Source: Enterococcus sulfureus ATCC 49903 | GTDB taxonomy: Bacteria > Bacillota > Bacilli > Lactobacillales > Enterococcaceae | Reading direction: 5' to 3' | Assembly (NCBI RefSeq): GCF_000407605.1 | Contig: NZ_ASWO01000001.1 | Location: 62,001 to 126,000, forward strand | Length of the DNA: 64,000 nucleotides | Part shown: positions 8,969-17,951 of the stretch, piece by piece | How positions within the stretch are numbered: position 1 is the stretch's first letter | Layout of the letters: every line of letters begins with the position of its first letter | Program-made: the position numbers and the translations under genes | The notes under the pieces: model-generated | Databases searched by the model: none | The model's input: only the letters and a program-made list of their open reading frames with translations | What the model was told of the DNA's origin: nothing

Positions 8969-11764
8969 TTATTTTTGTTCGAAGCCTTCTGCTACTGCTT
9001 CAGGAAATTCTGCTTCCACGATTTCTGTACAATGGTCACATAAATGTGGCAATTGTGGGTTTGATCCTACATGTGTTTTCACTTGACGGCAACGTTCACA
9101 TACTTCTCCGTCGGCTTTTTCAACTAAAATGGCCACATCATCAAAAACTTGTGCTGCTTCTGGAGCTGCTAATGAAGCTGGTTTTACTTCAAAGAAGTCT
9201 GGTGAAATGATCAACAACTGGGCAATATCCGTATCGACTGCATGAAGCAATGTATGGATTACTTCAGAAGGATAGATAGTCACTTTTGCTTCCATTGATT
9301 TTCCAATCAATTTCTCATTACGTGCTACTTCTAAAGCTTTTAAGACATTGTCTCTAAAGTCCATGAAGGCAGACCAGATATCTAGTAGTTCTGCTTGGTT
9401 CGTAAACTCTACTGCTTCTGGTAATTCAGCCAATTGCACATACTCTTCTTCTTCTTTCAAATGAGACCAAATTTCTTCAGCTGTATGCGGTAAGATCGGT
9501 GTCATGATTTTTGTTAAGGCTACTGCCACTTCATAAAAGACGGTTTGCATACAACGACGCGCGTGTGCATCTGCTTTTTCAATATAGACCACATCTTTAG
9601 CAAAGTCTAAATAAAATGCAGATAGATCAACCGTTAAGAAGTTCATCAATGTACGATAGATATGAACAAAGTTGTATTTTTCATAGCCTTGTTCACGGAT
9701 TTCTTTAATCACTTGATTCAAACGAACCATTAAATATTTATCAACTGAACGCAACTCTTCATAAGGTACAGCCATTTCTGGTGTAAAGTCTTCCGTATTA
9801 GCTAGTAAGAAACGCATTGTATTACGGATTTTACGATAGACTTCTGACACTTGTGTCAAGGTATTCATGTCGACACGAACATCTGATTCAGAGTCTACAC
9901 TTGCTACCCATAAACGTAAAATATCCGCACCCATTTGATTGATGACTTTATTTGGTTCGATTGTATTGCCTAGTGATTTACTTTGTTTACGACCTTGAGG
10001 ATCTAAAGTAAATCCTTGAGATAAGACAGCTTTATAAGGTGCGACTTTATTGATCGCCACACTTGTCGTAATACTTGAGTTAAACCAACCACGATATTGA
10101 TCAGAGCCTTCTAAATACATATCTGCAGGGAAACTTAAGTCTTTGCGTTGACGTAAAACGGCTTCATGTGAAGAACCAGAATCAAACCAAACATCCATGA
10201 TATCTGTTTCTTTTGTGAACTCATTATTTGGTGAACTTGGATGTGTGAATCCTTCTGGTAACAACTCACGTGCTTCACGTTCAAACCATACATTTGATCC
10301 ATGTTCAGCAAATAGATTCGCAATATGTTCAACCGTTTCTGGTGTGATGATTGGATCTCCATTTTCAGCATAAAAAATTGGTAATGGTACACCCCAGGCA
10401 CGTTGACGTGAGATTACCCAATCGCCACGATCACGAATCATGTTATATAGACGCGTTTTACCCCAAGGGATGATCCAGTCGACTTTTTCGATTTCATCTA
10501 AGATATCTTGACGGAATTTATCGATTGAAGCAAACCACTGCGCAGTTGCACGGTAGATCACTGGTTTTTTCGTACGCCAGTCATGTGGGTAGCTATGTGT
10601 AAAGTAATCCACTTTTAATAAAGAATTATTTTCTTTTAATTGTTCGATTACCATTGGATTGGCTTTTTCATAGAAAATACCTTCAAATCCAGGTGCTTCA
10701 GCTGTGTAGACTCCGCGACTATCTAATGGAGACAATACGTCTAAACCATATTTTTTCCCTACGATATAGTCATCTTCACCATGGCCTGGTGCTGTATGAA
10801 CTAATCCTGTACCTGCATCAAGTGTGACATGGTCTCCTAGCATCACAAGTGAAGTACGATCATACAATGGATGTTGTGCTGTCATGTATTCCAATTCTTG
10901 ACCTGCAAATTCATTGATGACTTCCACTTCTTGCCAACCGATTTCATTTGTTACAGTTTCTAATAAATCTTTCGCTACAACAAATTTACGACCATCGGCT
11001 ACGATCTGTACGTATTTATACTCAGGATTTACCGAGATACCTAAGTTCGATGGAATCGTCCAAGGAGTTGTTGTCCAAATGACAAGTGCTGTCTCTTGAT
11101 CCAATAACTCTTTTCCATCTACAATGTTAAACGCAACATAGATTGAAGGAGACTCGACATCTTTATACTCGATTTCTGCTTCTGCTAATGAAGATTCACT
11201 TGATGGTGACCAATAAATTGGTTTTAAACCTTTGTAGATATAGCCGTTTTCAGCCATTTTTCCAAATACTCGGATCTCTTCAGCTTCATAATCAGGAGTT
11301 AAGGTGATATAAGGATTTTCCCAATCTCCAGCGATTCCCAAACGTTTAAAATCTTCACGTTGTTTGTCTACTTGACTCATCGCATATTCATAACATTTTT
11401 GACGGTATTCTGTCATCGACATTTCTTTACGTTTGATTCCTTTATTTGCCAAGACTTGCTCGATTGGTAATCCATGTGTATCCCAACCTGGTACATACGG
11501 TGCACGGAAACCTGACATTGCTTTTGAGCGCACGATGATGTCTTTACTGATTTTATTTAATGCATGGCCTAAATGGATATTTCCGTTCGCATACGGAGGA
11601 CCATCATGCAAAATAAAAGTTGGTTTACCTTCATTTTTTGCTTGGATCATGTTGTACATGTCCTTTTCGTTCCAGTCTTTTTGCCATTCTACTTCACGAG
11701 TTGGCAAATTTCCACGCATTGGAAAAGCGGTTTTTCCAAGATGCAAGGTTTCTTTCATCTTCAT
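8969..11764 (-). CDS. ileS: Isoleucyl-tRNA synthetase
   Basis: Charges tRNA-Ile. The 931-residue protein has the class I HIGH motif as HLGH in [14 protein letters not shown] (64-67), the editing domain with the [12 protein letters not shown] block, the [12 protein letters not shown] region and a C-terminal zinc-binding domain (CERC and CDHC pairs). The KMSKS loop reads KQSKS in [10 protein letters not shown]. The start at 11764 is set by AAAGGAG 8 nt upstream. A T-box leader sits directly ahead, so expression should rise when uncharged tRNA-Ile accumulates. It follows divIVA, as is common at the downstream end of the Firmicutes dcw cluster, and has its own strong terminator. Confidence 0.98.
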   Translation of the reverse strand: MKMKETLHLGKTAFPMRGNLPTREVEWQKDWNEKDMYNMIQAKNEGKPTFILHDGPPYANGNIHLGHALNKISKDIIVRSKAMSGFRAPYVPGWDTHGLPIEQVLANKGIKRKEMSMTEYRQKCYEYAMSQVDKQREDFKRLGIAGDWENPYITLTPDYEAEEIRVFGKMAENGYIYKGLKPIYWSPSSESSLAEAEIEYKDVESPSIYVAFNIVDGKELLDQETALVIWTTTPWTIPSNLGISVNPEYKYVQIVADGRKFVVAKDLLETVTNEIGWQEVEVINEFAGQELEYMTAQHPLYDRTSLVMLGDHVTLDAGTGLVHTAPGHGEDDYIVGKKYGLDVLSPLDSRGVYTAEAPGFEGIFYEKANPMVIEQLKENNSLLKVDYFTHSYPHDWRTKKPVIYRATAQWFASIDKFRQDILDEIEKVDWIIPWGKTRLYNMIRDRGDWVISRQRAWGVPLPIFYAENGDPIITPETVEHIANLFAEHGSNVWFEREARELLPEGFTHPSSPNNEFTKETDIMDVWFDSGSSHEAVLRQRKDLSFPADMYLEGSDQYRGWFNSSITTSVAINKVAPYKAVLSQGFTLDPQGRKQSKSLGNTIEPNKVINQMGADILRLWVASVDSESDVRVDMNTLTQVSEVYRKIRNTMRFLLANTEDFTPEMAVPYEELRSVDKYLMVRLNQVIKEIREQGYEKYNFVHIYRTLMNFLTVDLSAFYLDFAKDVVYIEKADAHARRCMQTVFYEVAVALTKIMTPILPHTAEEIWSHLKEEEEYVQLAELPEAVEFTNQAELLDIWSAFMDFRDNVLKALEVARNEKLIGKSMEAKVTIYPSEVIHTLLHAVDTDIAQLLIISPDFFEVKPASLAAPEAAQVFDDVAILVEKADGEVCERCRQVKTHVGSNPQLPHLCDHCTEIVEAEFPEAVAEGFEQK

Positions 11765-11796
11765 TGAAATTGCTCCTTTAATTTTGATTATAAACC

Positions 11797-12000
11797 TAAA
11801 AAAAAGCCCCTTCTATTCACATAGAAGGGACGAATTTACACGCGGTACCACCCAGATTTCAGATAGTTGTCTATCTGCACTCTTGATTGGTAACGAAATC
11901 ACTCGTCATATCTTACTGATTTCAGATACGAAACTTTTAGAGGATCTAACGTTATACAGGGTTTACTGGGCTCGCACCATTTCCAGTTCGCTTTAAAAAT
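11797..12000 (-). promoter_or_regulatory. T-box riboswitch leader of ileS
   Basis: On the minus strand the conserved T-box GGGTGGTACCGCG (complement of 11841-11853) is followed by a strong terminator: an 11-bp GC-containing hairpin (CCCTTCTAT arm) with eight T, 11797-11829. The antiterminator would pair the T-box bulge with the 5' part of that stem, as in all class I T-boxes. Upstream are the Stem I distal elements CTGGAAATGGTGCGAGCCCAG. The best specifier candidate is AUC (complement of 11943-11945), an Ile codon, placed just before CTCTAAAAG where the specifier normally lies. A second AUC nearer the T-box, within the next hairpin, is less well placed. The leader begins almost at the divIVA stop. 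Confidence 0.95.
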
Positions 12001-12023
12001 ATATACCGTTTTTCTGTTCTAAA

Positions 12024-12722
12024 TTAGTTATCTTGAGGAACGTCGATGATTTTTTCGCTTGAATCTACCACTACGATTTCATCCACAAGTTCTTCTGTTT
12101 CAACTGAGTTTACTTCAAATTCATTTTCATTGTCAAGCTCTTTTGATAAAACTTCTTTGATCAATGAATCGCTATCTTGTACATACGTAGAAAATGGTTT
12201 TAAAATTTCTTCCCATTCTGGACTTTTCACTTGCTCTAATTGTGCTTCTAGCATCAATGAAAGATTGCTGTGGAAGACACGGGTCTTTTTCTTCAACTCA
12301 TTTGTTTCGTTTGCTAATTGACGTGCATTTTCAGTAGCAGCTTCTAAGATTTCTTTTGCTTTTTCTTCTGCAGTCGTTGTAAGTTCGTATGCACGTTTTT
12401 CAGCAGTTGTAATCAATTCATCTGCACGATTTTCTGCTGCAGCGACCAATACTTCTGATTCTTTGCTTGCACTAGTTTTCACTTTATCTGCTGTATCTTG
12501 AGCTACGATGATTGATTGGTTCAATGCATCTTTTAGTTCATTGAAATATTCTAATTTTTCTTCTGCATGTTTTAAAGCTTTTTCAAGTTCACGATTTTTT
12601 TGAACAGCTGCTTCGTAGTCACGAACAACAAGATCTAAAAAGTCGTCTACTTCATTTTTTTCATATCCGCGCATTTTTACGGGAAAGTTTTTATTTTGAA
12701 TGTCTAATGGAGTTAATGCCAT
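12024..12722 (-). CDS. divIVA: Cell division initiation protein DivIVA
   Basis: A 232-residue coiled-coil scaffold that binds negatively curved membrane at septum and poles. The N-terminal lipid-binding domain starts MALTPLDIQNKNFPVKMRGY and continues EVDDFLDLVVRDYE. A long coiled coil (~65-165) contains near-repeats of a TTAEKRAYEL-type segment, rich in Ala and Glu. The tail is very acidic (SVETEELVDEIVVVDSSEKI). It is the last dcw gene before ileS and starts 18 nt after ylmH. In ovoid and rod-shaped Firmicutes it links division, chromosome segregation and peripheral growth. The acidic tail is the variable part of the family and may be where partners or StkP-like kinases act, which is inference. 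Confidence 0.95.
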   Translation of the reverse strand: MALTPLDIQNKNFPVKMRGYEKNEVDDFLDLVVRDYEAAVQKNRELEKALKHAEEKLEYFNELKDALNQSIIVAQDTADKVKTSASKESEVLVAAAENRADELITTAEKRAYELTTTAEEKAKEILEAATENARQLANETNELKKKTRVFHSNLSLMLEAQLEQVKSPEWEEILKPFSTYVQDSDSLIKEVLSKELDNENEFEVNSVETEELVDEIVVVDSSEKIIDVPQDN

Positions 12723-12740
12723 GTCTTACACCTCTTCATA

Positions 12741-13523
12741 TTATTTACGCAATACACCTAATGCTAGACGTATCTTTTCTTTTTTCGTGGTTCCTTCGAT
12801 TCGCTGGATCTGAATTCGACCATATCCACGTATCGATAAAATATCAAGTAAATCTAATGGAAAATCTGGTTTCGTAATCACACGCCAGTTTAATTTTACC
12901 TTCTCAGAATCGATCAATTGTTTTGCTCGTTGTCTTGAAATCGAAAAAACAGAAGCAATGATCGTATCTAAACGCATGGAGCTAACAATCACAAGTTCAT
13001 CAGACCAACTATCTTTTGGTAAAATCATCTCTGTATAGTTTTTTTCTTCTAAACGCGCATTGACACGTCCGATTTTTGTGACTTGCATCTCGATATAACG
13101 GCTGACTTCTTGGGCTACAAACACTTGCCATGTTTCTCCATCCGATAAAATATCACCGAAAAATTCACGCTTTACTCCAGCATTGACTAAAGTACCTAAA
13201 ATTTTACCATGCGTCAATGTTGTAAATTTTTTAGGATAATTGATTTCAAATAATACGATATCAAATTCTTCGGTCGTTGGTGTATAGTAATCAGGATAGA
13301 TCAAACACCGTACACGTTCTGCTTGTTCATAACCGCCGTAAAACCGAAATTCTAGATCCGAAGTTTGTCGAATCAATGTTTCCACGATATAGGCTTGTCT
13401 AGGATCTAAAAAATCAGTGAGATATGGTGCATATTGTATCTGAACTTGTTCGATCCAGTCACTCACGCTATCAATAAAAGGGTGTTCATCGGCGCGAAAA
13501 TGTTGGTACACATTTGCGTTCAT
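12741..13523 (-). CDS. ylmH: RNA-binding S4 domain protein YlmH
   Basis: A 260-residue protein with an N-terminal two-part alpha/beta region and a C-terminal S4 RNA-binding domain (~180-255) whose core is RLDTIIASVFSISRQRAKQLIDSEKVKLNW. YlmH homologues bind the large ribosomal subunit and, in Bacillus, act as RqcP-like factors in rescue of stalled 50S complexes; mutants in streptococci have division defects. The AGGGGGTGA ribosome site 9 nt before 13523 supports this start. It lies between yggT and divIVA, its usual location. Confidence 0.92.
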   Translation of the reverse strand: MNANVYQHFRADEHPFIDSVSDWIEQVQIQYAPYLTDFLDPRQAYIVETLIRQTSDLEFRFYGGYEQAERVRCLIYPDYYTPTTEEFDIVLFEINYPKKFTTLTHGKILGTLVNAGVKREFFGDILSDGETWQVFVAQEVSRYIEMQVTKIGRVNARLEEKNYTEMILPKDSWSDELVIVSSMRLDTIIASVFSISRQRAKQLIDSEKVKLNWRVITKPDFPLDLLDILSIRGYGRIQIQRIEGTTKKEKIRLALGVLRK

Positions 13524-13544
13524 CGATAATTCACCCCCTTTTGG

Positions 13545-13799
13545 TTAAAAAATTAGATTTGCTAGAATAGTTGTTAATGCTTGACTTGCTAGATTTAAAA
13601 TAATGATTGCCGCTGCAATCGTAAAGTCGATTGGCCCCAAGCGTAAATTCAAATGATCAAATAGACTTAAATATGGTTCACAAATGCGACTTAATAGTTT
13701 TCCAAATCCAGACTGGTATCCTCCTGGAAACCAAGATAACAAGGCATAGATTACTAGTAAAATCGTATATACATATACGATATCGTTAAATAACGACAA
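13545..13799 (-). CDS. YggT/YlmG family membrane protein
   Basis: A small membrane protein (84 residues from a TTG at 13799) with two hydrophobic segments around the family signature ALLSWFPGGYQSGFGKLLSRICEPYL and the PIDFTIAAAIIILN block. YggT/YlmG proteins are found in dcw clusters and affect division and chloroplast or bacterial envelope organisation; no enzyme activity is known. The start is doubtful. A perfect AAAGGAGGG (13825-13833) lies 26 nt upstream of the TTG, with only non-standard codons in range, the best placed being an in-frame ATC at 13815-13817, 7 nt away. Starting there adds ILIYQL, which fits the hydrophobic N-terminus of relatives. Confidence 0.88.
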   Translation of the reverse strand: MSLFNDIVYVYTILLVIYALLSWFPGGYQSGFGKLLSRICEPYLSLFDHLNLRLGPIDFTIAAAIIILNLASQALTTILANLIF

Positions 13800-13835
13800 T
13801 AGTTGATAGATTAAGATAAGCGTACCCTCCTTTGC

Positions 13836-14474
13836 CTATTGCTCAAATAGATGGCTGCTTGCTAAAGACTGTGCGGTACCATCGATTTCAATTCCTTTTG
13901 GTGTGCATAAAAAGATTTCATCGGCAACACGTTTAATGTCACCATCTTCAGCATACACGGTGCCAGTCAGAAAATCAACGATTCGACGTGCTTGGTACTC
14001 TTCAATTAAGTGAAAATTAACCAATACCGGTTTTCCCGCTAAAATCGTTTTCGCAATCGTCATCGCTTCAGAATAAGCACGAGGTTCCATAATCACGATT
14101 CGGCTATGATCTACAGCTTGAACTTTGTTCATTCGATTTTGAGAAGGTTGATCATGCATCTTCACGACTTTTTTCGTTTCTTTTTGTGGCGCATGAGTAG
14201 TCATTGGTTCTTCATCATATGCAACGTTTGTTTGATTGATATCAATTGAAGAAGGTTTAGGAATTTTCACACGCTTTTTAGATGTTTTCTCAACAGGCTC
14301 TTTTTTTGTCGGGCTTGCTTGTTTTGTGACAGTTTCAGTTGCAGCTTCTGGTTTTGGTTGCTTGACCAAGGAAGGTTTTGACGGCGTAGCTTTTGGCTGC
14401 ACATAATCAAGTTCTTCATCGGGCATACTATCATTTAACCCAAAAAAATTCGAAATACTATCTTTTAATGACAT
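13836..14474 (-). CDS. sepF: Cell division protein SepF
   Basis: SepF polymerises into rings that bundle FtsZ and anchor it to membrane. The 212-residue form used here starts at the MSLKDSISNFFGL Met, an N-terminal amphipathic helix, because AAAGGAGGA lies 8 nt upstream; the longer open frame to 14543 runs into ylmE. A Lys/Pro/Thr-rich linker (~25-115) leads to the conserved C-terminal domain IVIMEPRAYSEAMTIAKTIL, VNFHLIEEYQARRIVDFLTG and IKRVADEIFLCTPKGIEI. The gene is 16 nt after ylmE in the order ftsZ-ylmE-sepF-yggT-ylmH-divIVA. Confidence 0.95.
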   Translation of the reverse strand: MSLKDSISNFFGLNDSMPDEELDYVQPKATPSKPSLVKQPKPEAATETVTKQASPTKKEPVEKTSKKRVKIPKPSSIDINQTNVAYDEEPMTTHAPQKETKKVVKMHDQPSQNRMNKVQAVDHSRIVIMEPRAYSEAMTIAKTILAGKPVLVNFHLIEEYQARRIVDFLTGTVYAEDGDIKRVADEIFLCTPKGIEIDGTAQSLASSHLFEQ

Positions 14475-14490
14475 GCTCAGTCCTCCTTTC

Positions 14491-15168
14491 TTACTCTTTA
14501 AATAGAGCAGTTCCAACTCGAATAAACGTCGCGCCCTCTTCAATGGCTACTGGATAGTCATTACTCATCCCCATACTTAATTCTGTACAAGGAGCGTAAG
14601 AAAGAGATTGGCTAGCGATCTGCTCTTGCATTTGTTTTAATTGATGAAATAGTGCATGTTGTTGTGCCACGGTTGAATCAAATGGTGCCATCATCATCAA
14701 TCCTACAACACAAATACGATCATACTCAGCTAATTGTTGAATAAACTCAGGCACTTCCGTTAAGGAAATCCCTTGTTTACTGTCTTCACCGGAAACATTG
14801 ACTTCCACAAAACACTGAATCACATGTTCCGCTCGTTTTTGAATTTCTGCAGCTAATCGAAGGCTATCTAGTGCATGGAAATAATCCAATTCATTGATGA
14901 CTTGCTTCACTTTACGTCGTTGGAGATTGCCGATAAAATGCCAAGTCAAATTTTTTTCGTTCGCATGAACAGCTGCTTTTTTTGCTAAAAAAGCATCGAC
15001 CCGGTTTTCTGCGCAATGGGTGATTCCTGCATCAATGATGTCTTGCGTTGCTCTTGCATCACTTGCCTTTGTAACAGCAATCAATTGTACGCTGTCACGC
15101 TTGCGTGAAGCAAGAGCACAAGAATTCTGGATTACTTGCTCCACTTGTCGCAAGTTCTCAGAAATCAT
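14491..15168 (-). CDS. ylmE: YggS/YlmE family pyridoxal phosphate homeostasis protein
   Basis: A 225-residue single-domain alanine-racemase-fold protein that binds PLP but has no known catalytic role; loss disturbs B6 and amino acid pools. The PLP lysine is in QLIAVTKASD (~29-38). Other family blocks are HCAENRVDAF, TWHFIGNLQRRKVKQVI, VEVNVSGEDSKQGI and the C-terminal ELSMGMSNDYPVAIEEGATFIRVG, which holds the phosphate-binding serines. The ribosome site GAGGAGG is 8 nt upstream. It sits between ftsZ and sepF as in most Firmicutes. Confidence 0.94.
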   Translation of the reverse strand: MISENLRQVEQVIQNSCALASRKRDSVQLIAVTKASDARATQDIIDAGITHCAENRVDAFLAKKAAVHANEKNLTWHFIGNLQRRKVKQVINELDYFHALDSLRLAAEIQKRAEHVIQCFVEVNVSGEDSKQGISLTEVPEFIQQLAEYDRICVVGLMMMAPFDSTVAQQHALFHQLKQMQEQIASQSLSYAPCTELSMGMSNDYPVAIEEGATFIRVGTALFKE

Positions 15169-15183
15169 GTGCTCGGCCTCCTC

Positions 15184-16425
15184 TTATCGTTTGCGACGGA
15201 AAAATGGTGGCGTATTTAATTCGTCATCATTTCCGGCTTGTTCTTCACGATGGAATGTGTCAAAGTCTTTTTTCTCAATTGAGTCAAATTGAGGTTCTTC
15301 AGTTTTTTGACGTACTGTTTGTTCTTTACGGATATCCCAATTTCCAAATGTGCTATTTTCTTCTTCAGCAGGAGTTGGTTGTGCTTGATCCATTTCTAAA
15401 ACAGGTTTAGTTGGTGTTGTTTGGATCTGACTCGCTCTTTGTGTACGAGCAGATCTAACGTCCTTTTTTGTTGGGTCGATTCCTGTAGCAATAACTGTTA
15501 CACGAATTTCGTCGCCCAATTCTTCATTGATTGATGTACCTAAGATAATATTTACATCTCCGCTTGCAGCACTTGCTACGATATCAGAAGCATCTTGTGC
15601 TTCAAATAACGTCATGTCCATACCACCCGTGATATTTAACAATACTTGCTCGGCACCATCGATTGATGTTTCTAACAATGGAGATGAGATCGCTTTTTTC
15701 GTTGCTTCAACGACACGTTCTTCACCTGTCGCTACACCGATACCCATCAATGCAGTACCTTGGTTTTCCATTACTGTTTTCACATCAGCAAAGTCTAAGT
15801 TTACGTAACCTGGAGCTGTAATCAAATCAGAGATTCCTTGTACCCCTTGGCGTAAAACGTTATCTGCTTCACGGAAAGCTTCTAGCATTGGTGTCTTTTT
15901 GTCTACTACTTCTAATAAACGGTTATTTGAAATAATTAATAATGTATCTACATTTTCTTTTAATTTCGCGATTCCTTCAGCTGCAAAGCGGCCGCGTTTT
16001 GGTCCTTCAAAAGTAAATGGACGTGTCACAACACCTACAGTTAATGCGCCTAATTCTTTCGCGATACTTGCTACGATTGGAGCCGCACCAGTACCTGTTC
16101 CGCCGCCCATTCCGGCAGTAATGAAGACCATATCCGCGCCTTCTAATGATTCACGGATCAATTGTTCACTTTCTTCAGCAGCTTTTTCGCCTACTTCTGG
16201 TTGAGAACCAGCACCCAATCCACGAGTGTATTTAGGTCCTAATTGAATGACTGTTTCAGCTTTTGAATTTTTTAATGCTTGAACGTCAGTATTTACGGTG
16301 ATGAATTCAACACCTTTAACGTTTTCTTCGATCATACGGTTTACTGCGTTTCCACCACCGCCACCGACTCCGATGACTTTGATTACAGCGCCTTCGTTGA
16401 TATTGTTATCAATTGAAAATTCCAT
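15184..16425 (-). CDS. ftsZ: Cell division GTPase FtsZ
   Basis: The tubulin homologue that forms the Z-ring. The 413-residue sequence has the N-terminal [20 protein letters not shown], the tubulin signature [13 protein letters not shown] (~105-117), the T7-loop region [11 protein letters not shown] and a C-terminal variable linker (~320-395) rich in Gln, Glu and Thr. It ends in the conserved peptide [14 protein letters not shown] that binds FtsA, SepF and ZipA-like partners. Strong AGGAGGA ribosome site. It is 24 nt downstream of ftsA. Confidence 0.98.
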   Translation of the reverse strand: MEFSIDNNINEGAVIKVIGVGGGGGNAVNRMIEENVKGVEFITVNTDVQALKNSKAETVIQLGPKYTRGLGAGSQPEVGEKAAEESEQLIRESLEGADMVFITAGMGGGTGTGAAPIVASIAKELGALTVGVVTRPFTFEGPKRGRFAAEGIAKLKENVDTLLIISNNRLLEVVDKKTPMLEAFREADNVLRQGVQGISDLITAPGYVNLDFADVKTVMENQGTALMGIGVATGEERVVEATKKAISSPLLETSIDGAEQVLLNITGGMDMTLFEAQDASDIVASAASGDVNIILGTSINEELGDEIRVTVIATGIDPTKKDVRSARTQRASQIQTTPTKPVLEMDQAQPTPAEEENSTFGNWDIRKEQTVRQKTEEPQFDSIEKKDFDTFHREEQAGNDDELNTPPFFRRKR

Positions 16426-16449
16426 AAGTGTTTATTCCTCCTACGTTTA

Positions 16450-17787
16450 CTAATCAAAAATATTTGAAAAGAATCCTTTTACTTTATCGGTAATGCTTTC
16501 GTTATCTTGTTTTGACTCGTCGTCTACATCTTGATACACTGGAGCATCTTTTGGTTCTTCTTGTTTTGGTGTTTCTTTCACTGGCGCTTCTTTGACAACA
16601 GATTTCACTGTTTTTGTTAATTTTTCGCCAGTTACAGCGGCATTGGCTGCACGATAGACATCGCCAAGGTTTGCTGCATAATCAACTAAACTGATTACAT
16701 TTGTAAAGACTGGATTACGAAGACCCATGTGGTTTGGTACGTATAATTTAACCGTTGTATCAAAGATCTCTTGTGCAAGATCTACAACACCTGGAAGACT
16801 TGCTGCACCACCAGTTAATACAACCCCACCTGGTAATTCAAACGCCTCAATATCGTCTAACACATCTTTTGCTTTGTTAAAGATTTGTTCCATACGCGCT
16901 TCAATAATTTCTGATAAATAACGTTCATCTACTTTAATTGGTTCATCTTTCCCAATTACATCAACTGGGAAATCTTCTGCAGCAGACGTACGTTCTGGAT
17001 ACGCATCTCCATAATTGATTTTTAATGCCTCGGCATTGTTAAATGAAGTGTTCAAGACTGTGGAAATATCTTTTGTGACAAATTCGCCACCTTCTTGATT
17101 GACGTCGGTAAATTTCAATTGTTTGTCATGCATCACTGCAACAGTCGTTTGACCGCCACCTAGATCCATTACGATCGTACCGAAGTCTTTTTCGCCATCT
17201 GACAAGATCGTTTCTGTTAAAGCTAGTGGTGTAATGATAACTTCATCGATAATCAAACCAGCTTTTTCTACACATTTTTTCACATTGTGAACAATGGTTT
17301 TTGGTCCAGTGTAGATTAACCCAAACATTTCTAAACGAACCCCAATCATACCGCGGGGATCTTTGATCCCTTCAAAACCATCTACAGTAAATTCTTGCGG
17401 GATAATCGCAACGATTTGACGTTCAGGTGGAACTGAACGAACCATTGCAGCCGATGCAACATTTTTTACATCTTCTTCCGTGATTTCTTTTGATTCACTG
17501 TTGACCGCAATCATCCCTTGGCAATTTTCAACTTCTAATAAGTTTGCCGGTAACCCTACGCTCACGCTACGGATTTGAATTCCTGCTTTTTCTTCTGCTT
17601 GTTTTACTGCTCGTTGAATCGCGTTCACTGTTTTTTCAATATCTACGACGATTCCTCGATTGATTCCTTCTGATTTAGCGTTTCCTACGCCAATGATATT
17701 CATTTGGTTGTCGACATATTCTGCAACAACAACTTTGACAGATGATGTTCCAATATCTAAGCCCACATAGATCCCTGATTTTGCCAT
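16450..17787 (-). CDS. ftsA: Cell division protein FtsA
   Basis: The actin-like ATPase that tethers FtsZ to the membrane. The phosphate-1 motif is GLDIGTSSVKVVVAEY (9-24), the second phosphate motif is TIVMDLGGGQTTVAVM (~205-220) and the adenosine motif is PGGVVLTGGAASLPGV (~320-335). A Lys/Glu-rich linker leads to the C-terminal amphipathic helix DKVKGFFSNIFD, the membrane-targeting sequence. The 445-residue length is normal. A promoter with an inverted repeat lies in the 164-bp gap upstream, so ftsA-ftsZ can be transcribed apart from the peptidoglycan genes. Confidence 0.97.
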   Translation of the reverse strand: MAKSGIYVGLDIGTSSVKVVVAEYVDNQMNIIGVGNAKSEGINRGIVVDIEKTVNAIQRAVKQAEEKAGIQIRSVSVGLPANLLEVENCQGMIAVNSESKEITEEDVKNVASAAMVRSVPPERQIVAIIPQEFTVDGFEGIKDPRGMIGVRLEMFGLIYTGPKTIVHNVKKCVEKAGLIIDEVIITPLALTETILSDGEKDFGTIVMDLGGGQTTVAVMHDKQLKFTDVNQEGGEFVTKDISTVLNTSFNNAEALKINYGDAYPERTSAAEDFPVDVIGKDEPIKVDERYLSEIIEARMEQIFNKAKDVLDDIEAFELPGGVVLTGGAASLPGVVDLAQEIFDTTVKLYVPNHMGLRNPVFTNVISLVDYAANLGDVYRAANAAVTGEKLTKTVKSVVKEAPVKETPKQEEPKDAPVYQDVDDESKQDNESITDKVKGFFSNIFD

Positions 17788-17872
17788 GGATGGAATTCCC
17801 TCCTAATTGTTTCCTAATCGATTTGAATGAAACGTCTTCTCTAAAATTAGCACTCTCTTTTCATTTCTACCA

Positions 17873-17901
17873 ATTTTACCATACCTTGGTAAGAATGATA
17901 A
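17873..17901 (-). promoter_or_regulatory. Candidate ftsAZ promoter with inverted repeat
   Basis: On minus, TTATCA (17896-17901), a 17-bp spacer and TAAAAT (17873-17878) preceded by TG give an extended -10 promoter. The inverted repeat TTACCA-AGGTA-TGGTAA (17876-17892) covers most of the spacer and part of the -10. The rest of the divIB-ftsA gap (17788-17951) is AT-rich with no terminator. Confidence 0.6.
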
Positions 17902-17951
17902 AGATGTAAGAATAAATTAATCACTAAATTTAATATAAAGCCCCCGAATTA

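Noticed and set aside
8665-9210. 181-codon plus-strand open frame between gltB and ileS
   Set aside because: It runs through the gltB promoter region, the ileS terminator and antisense to the ileS 3' end, is low complexity and Phe/Leu/Ile-rich, and has no ribosome site.
11433-11996. 187-codon plus-strand frame opposite ileS and its T-box
   Set aside because: It crosses the T-box and the ileS start in antisense; no ribosome site and no recognisable domain.
12300-12500. Near-repeats inside divIVA as a DNA repeat element
   Set aside because: They encode coiled-coil heptads of the protein and vary at the DNA level, so they are a protein feature.
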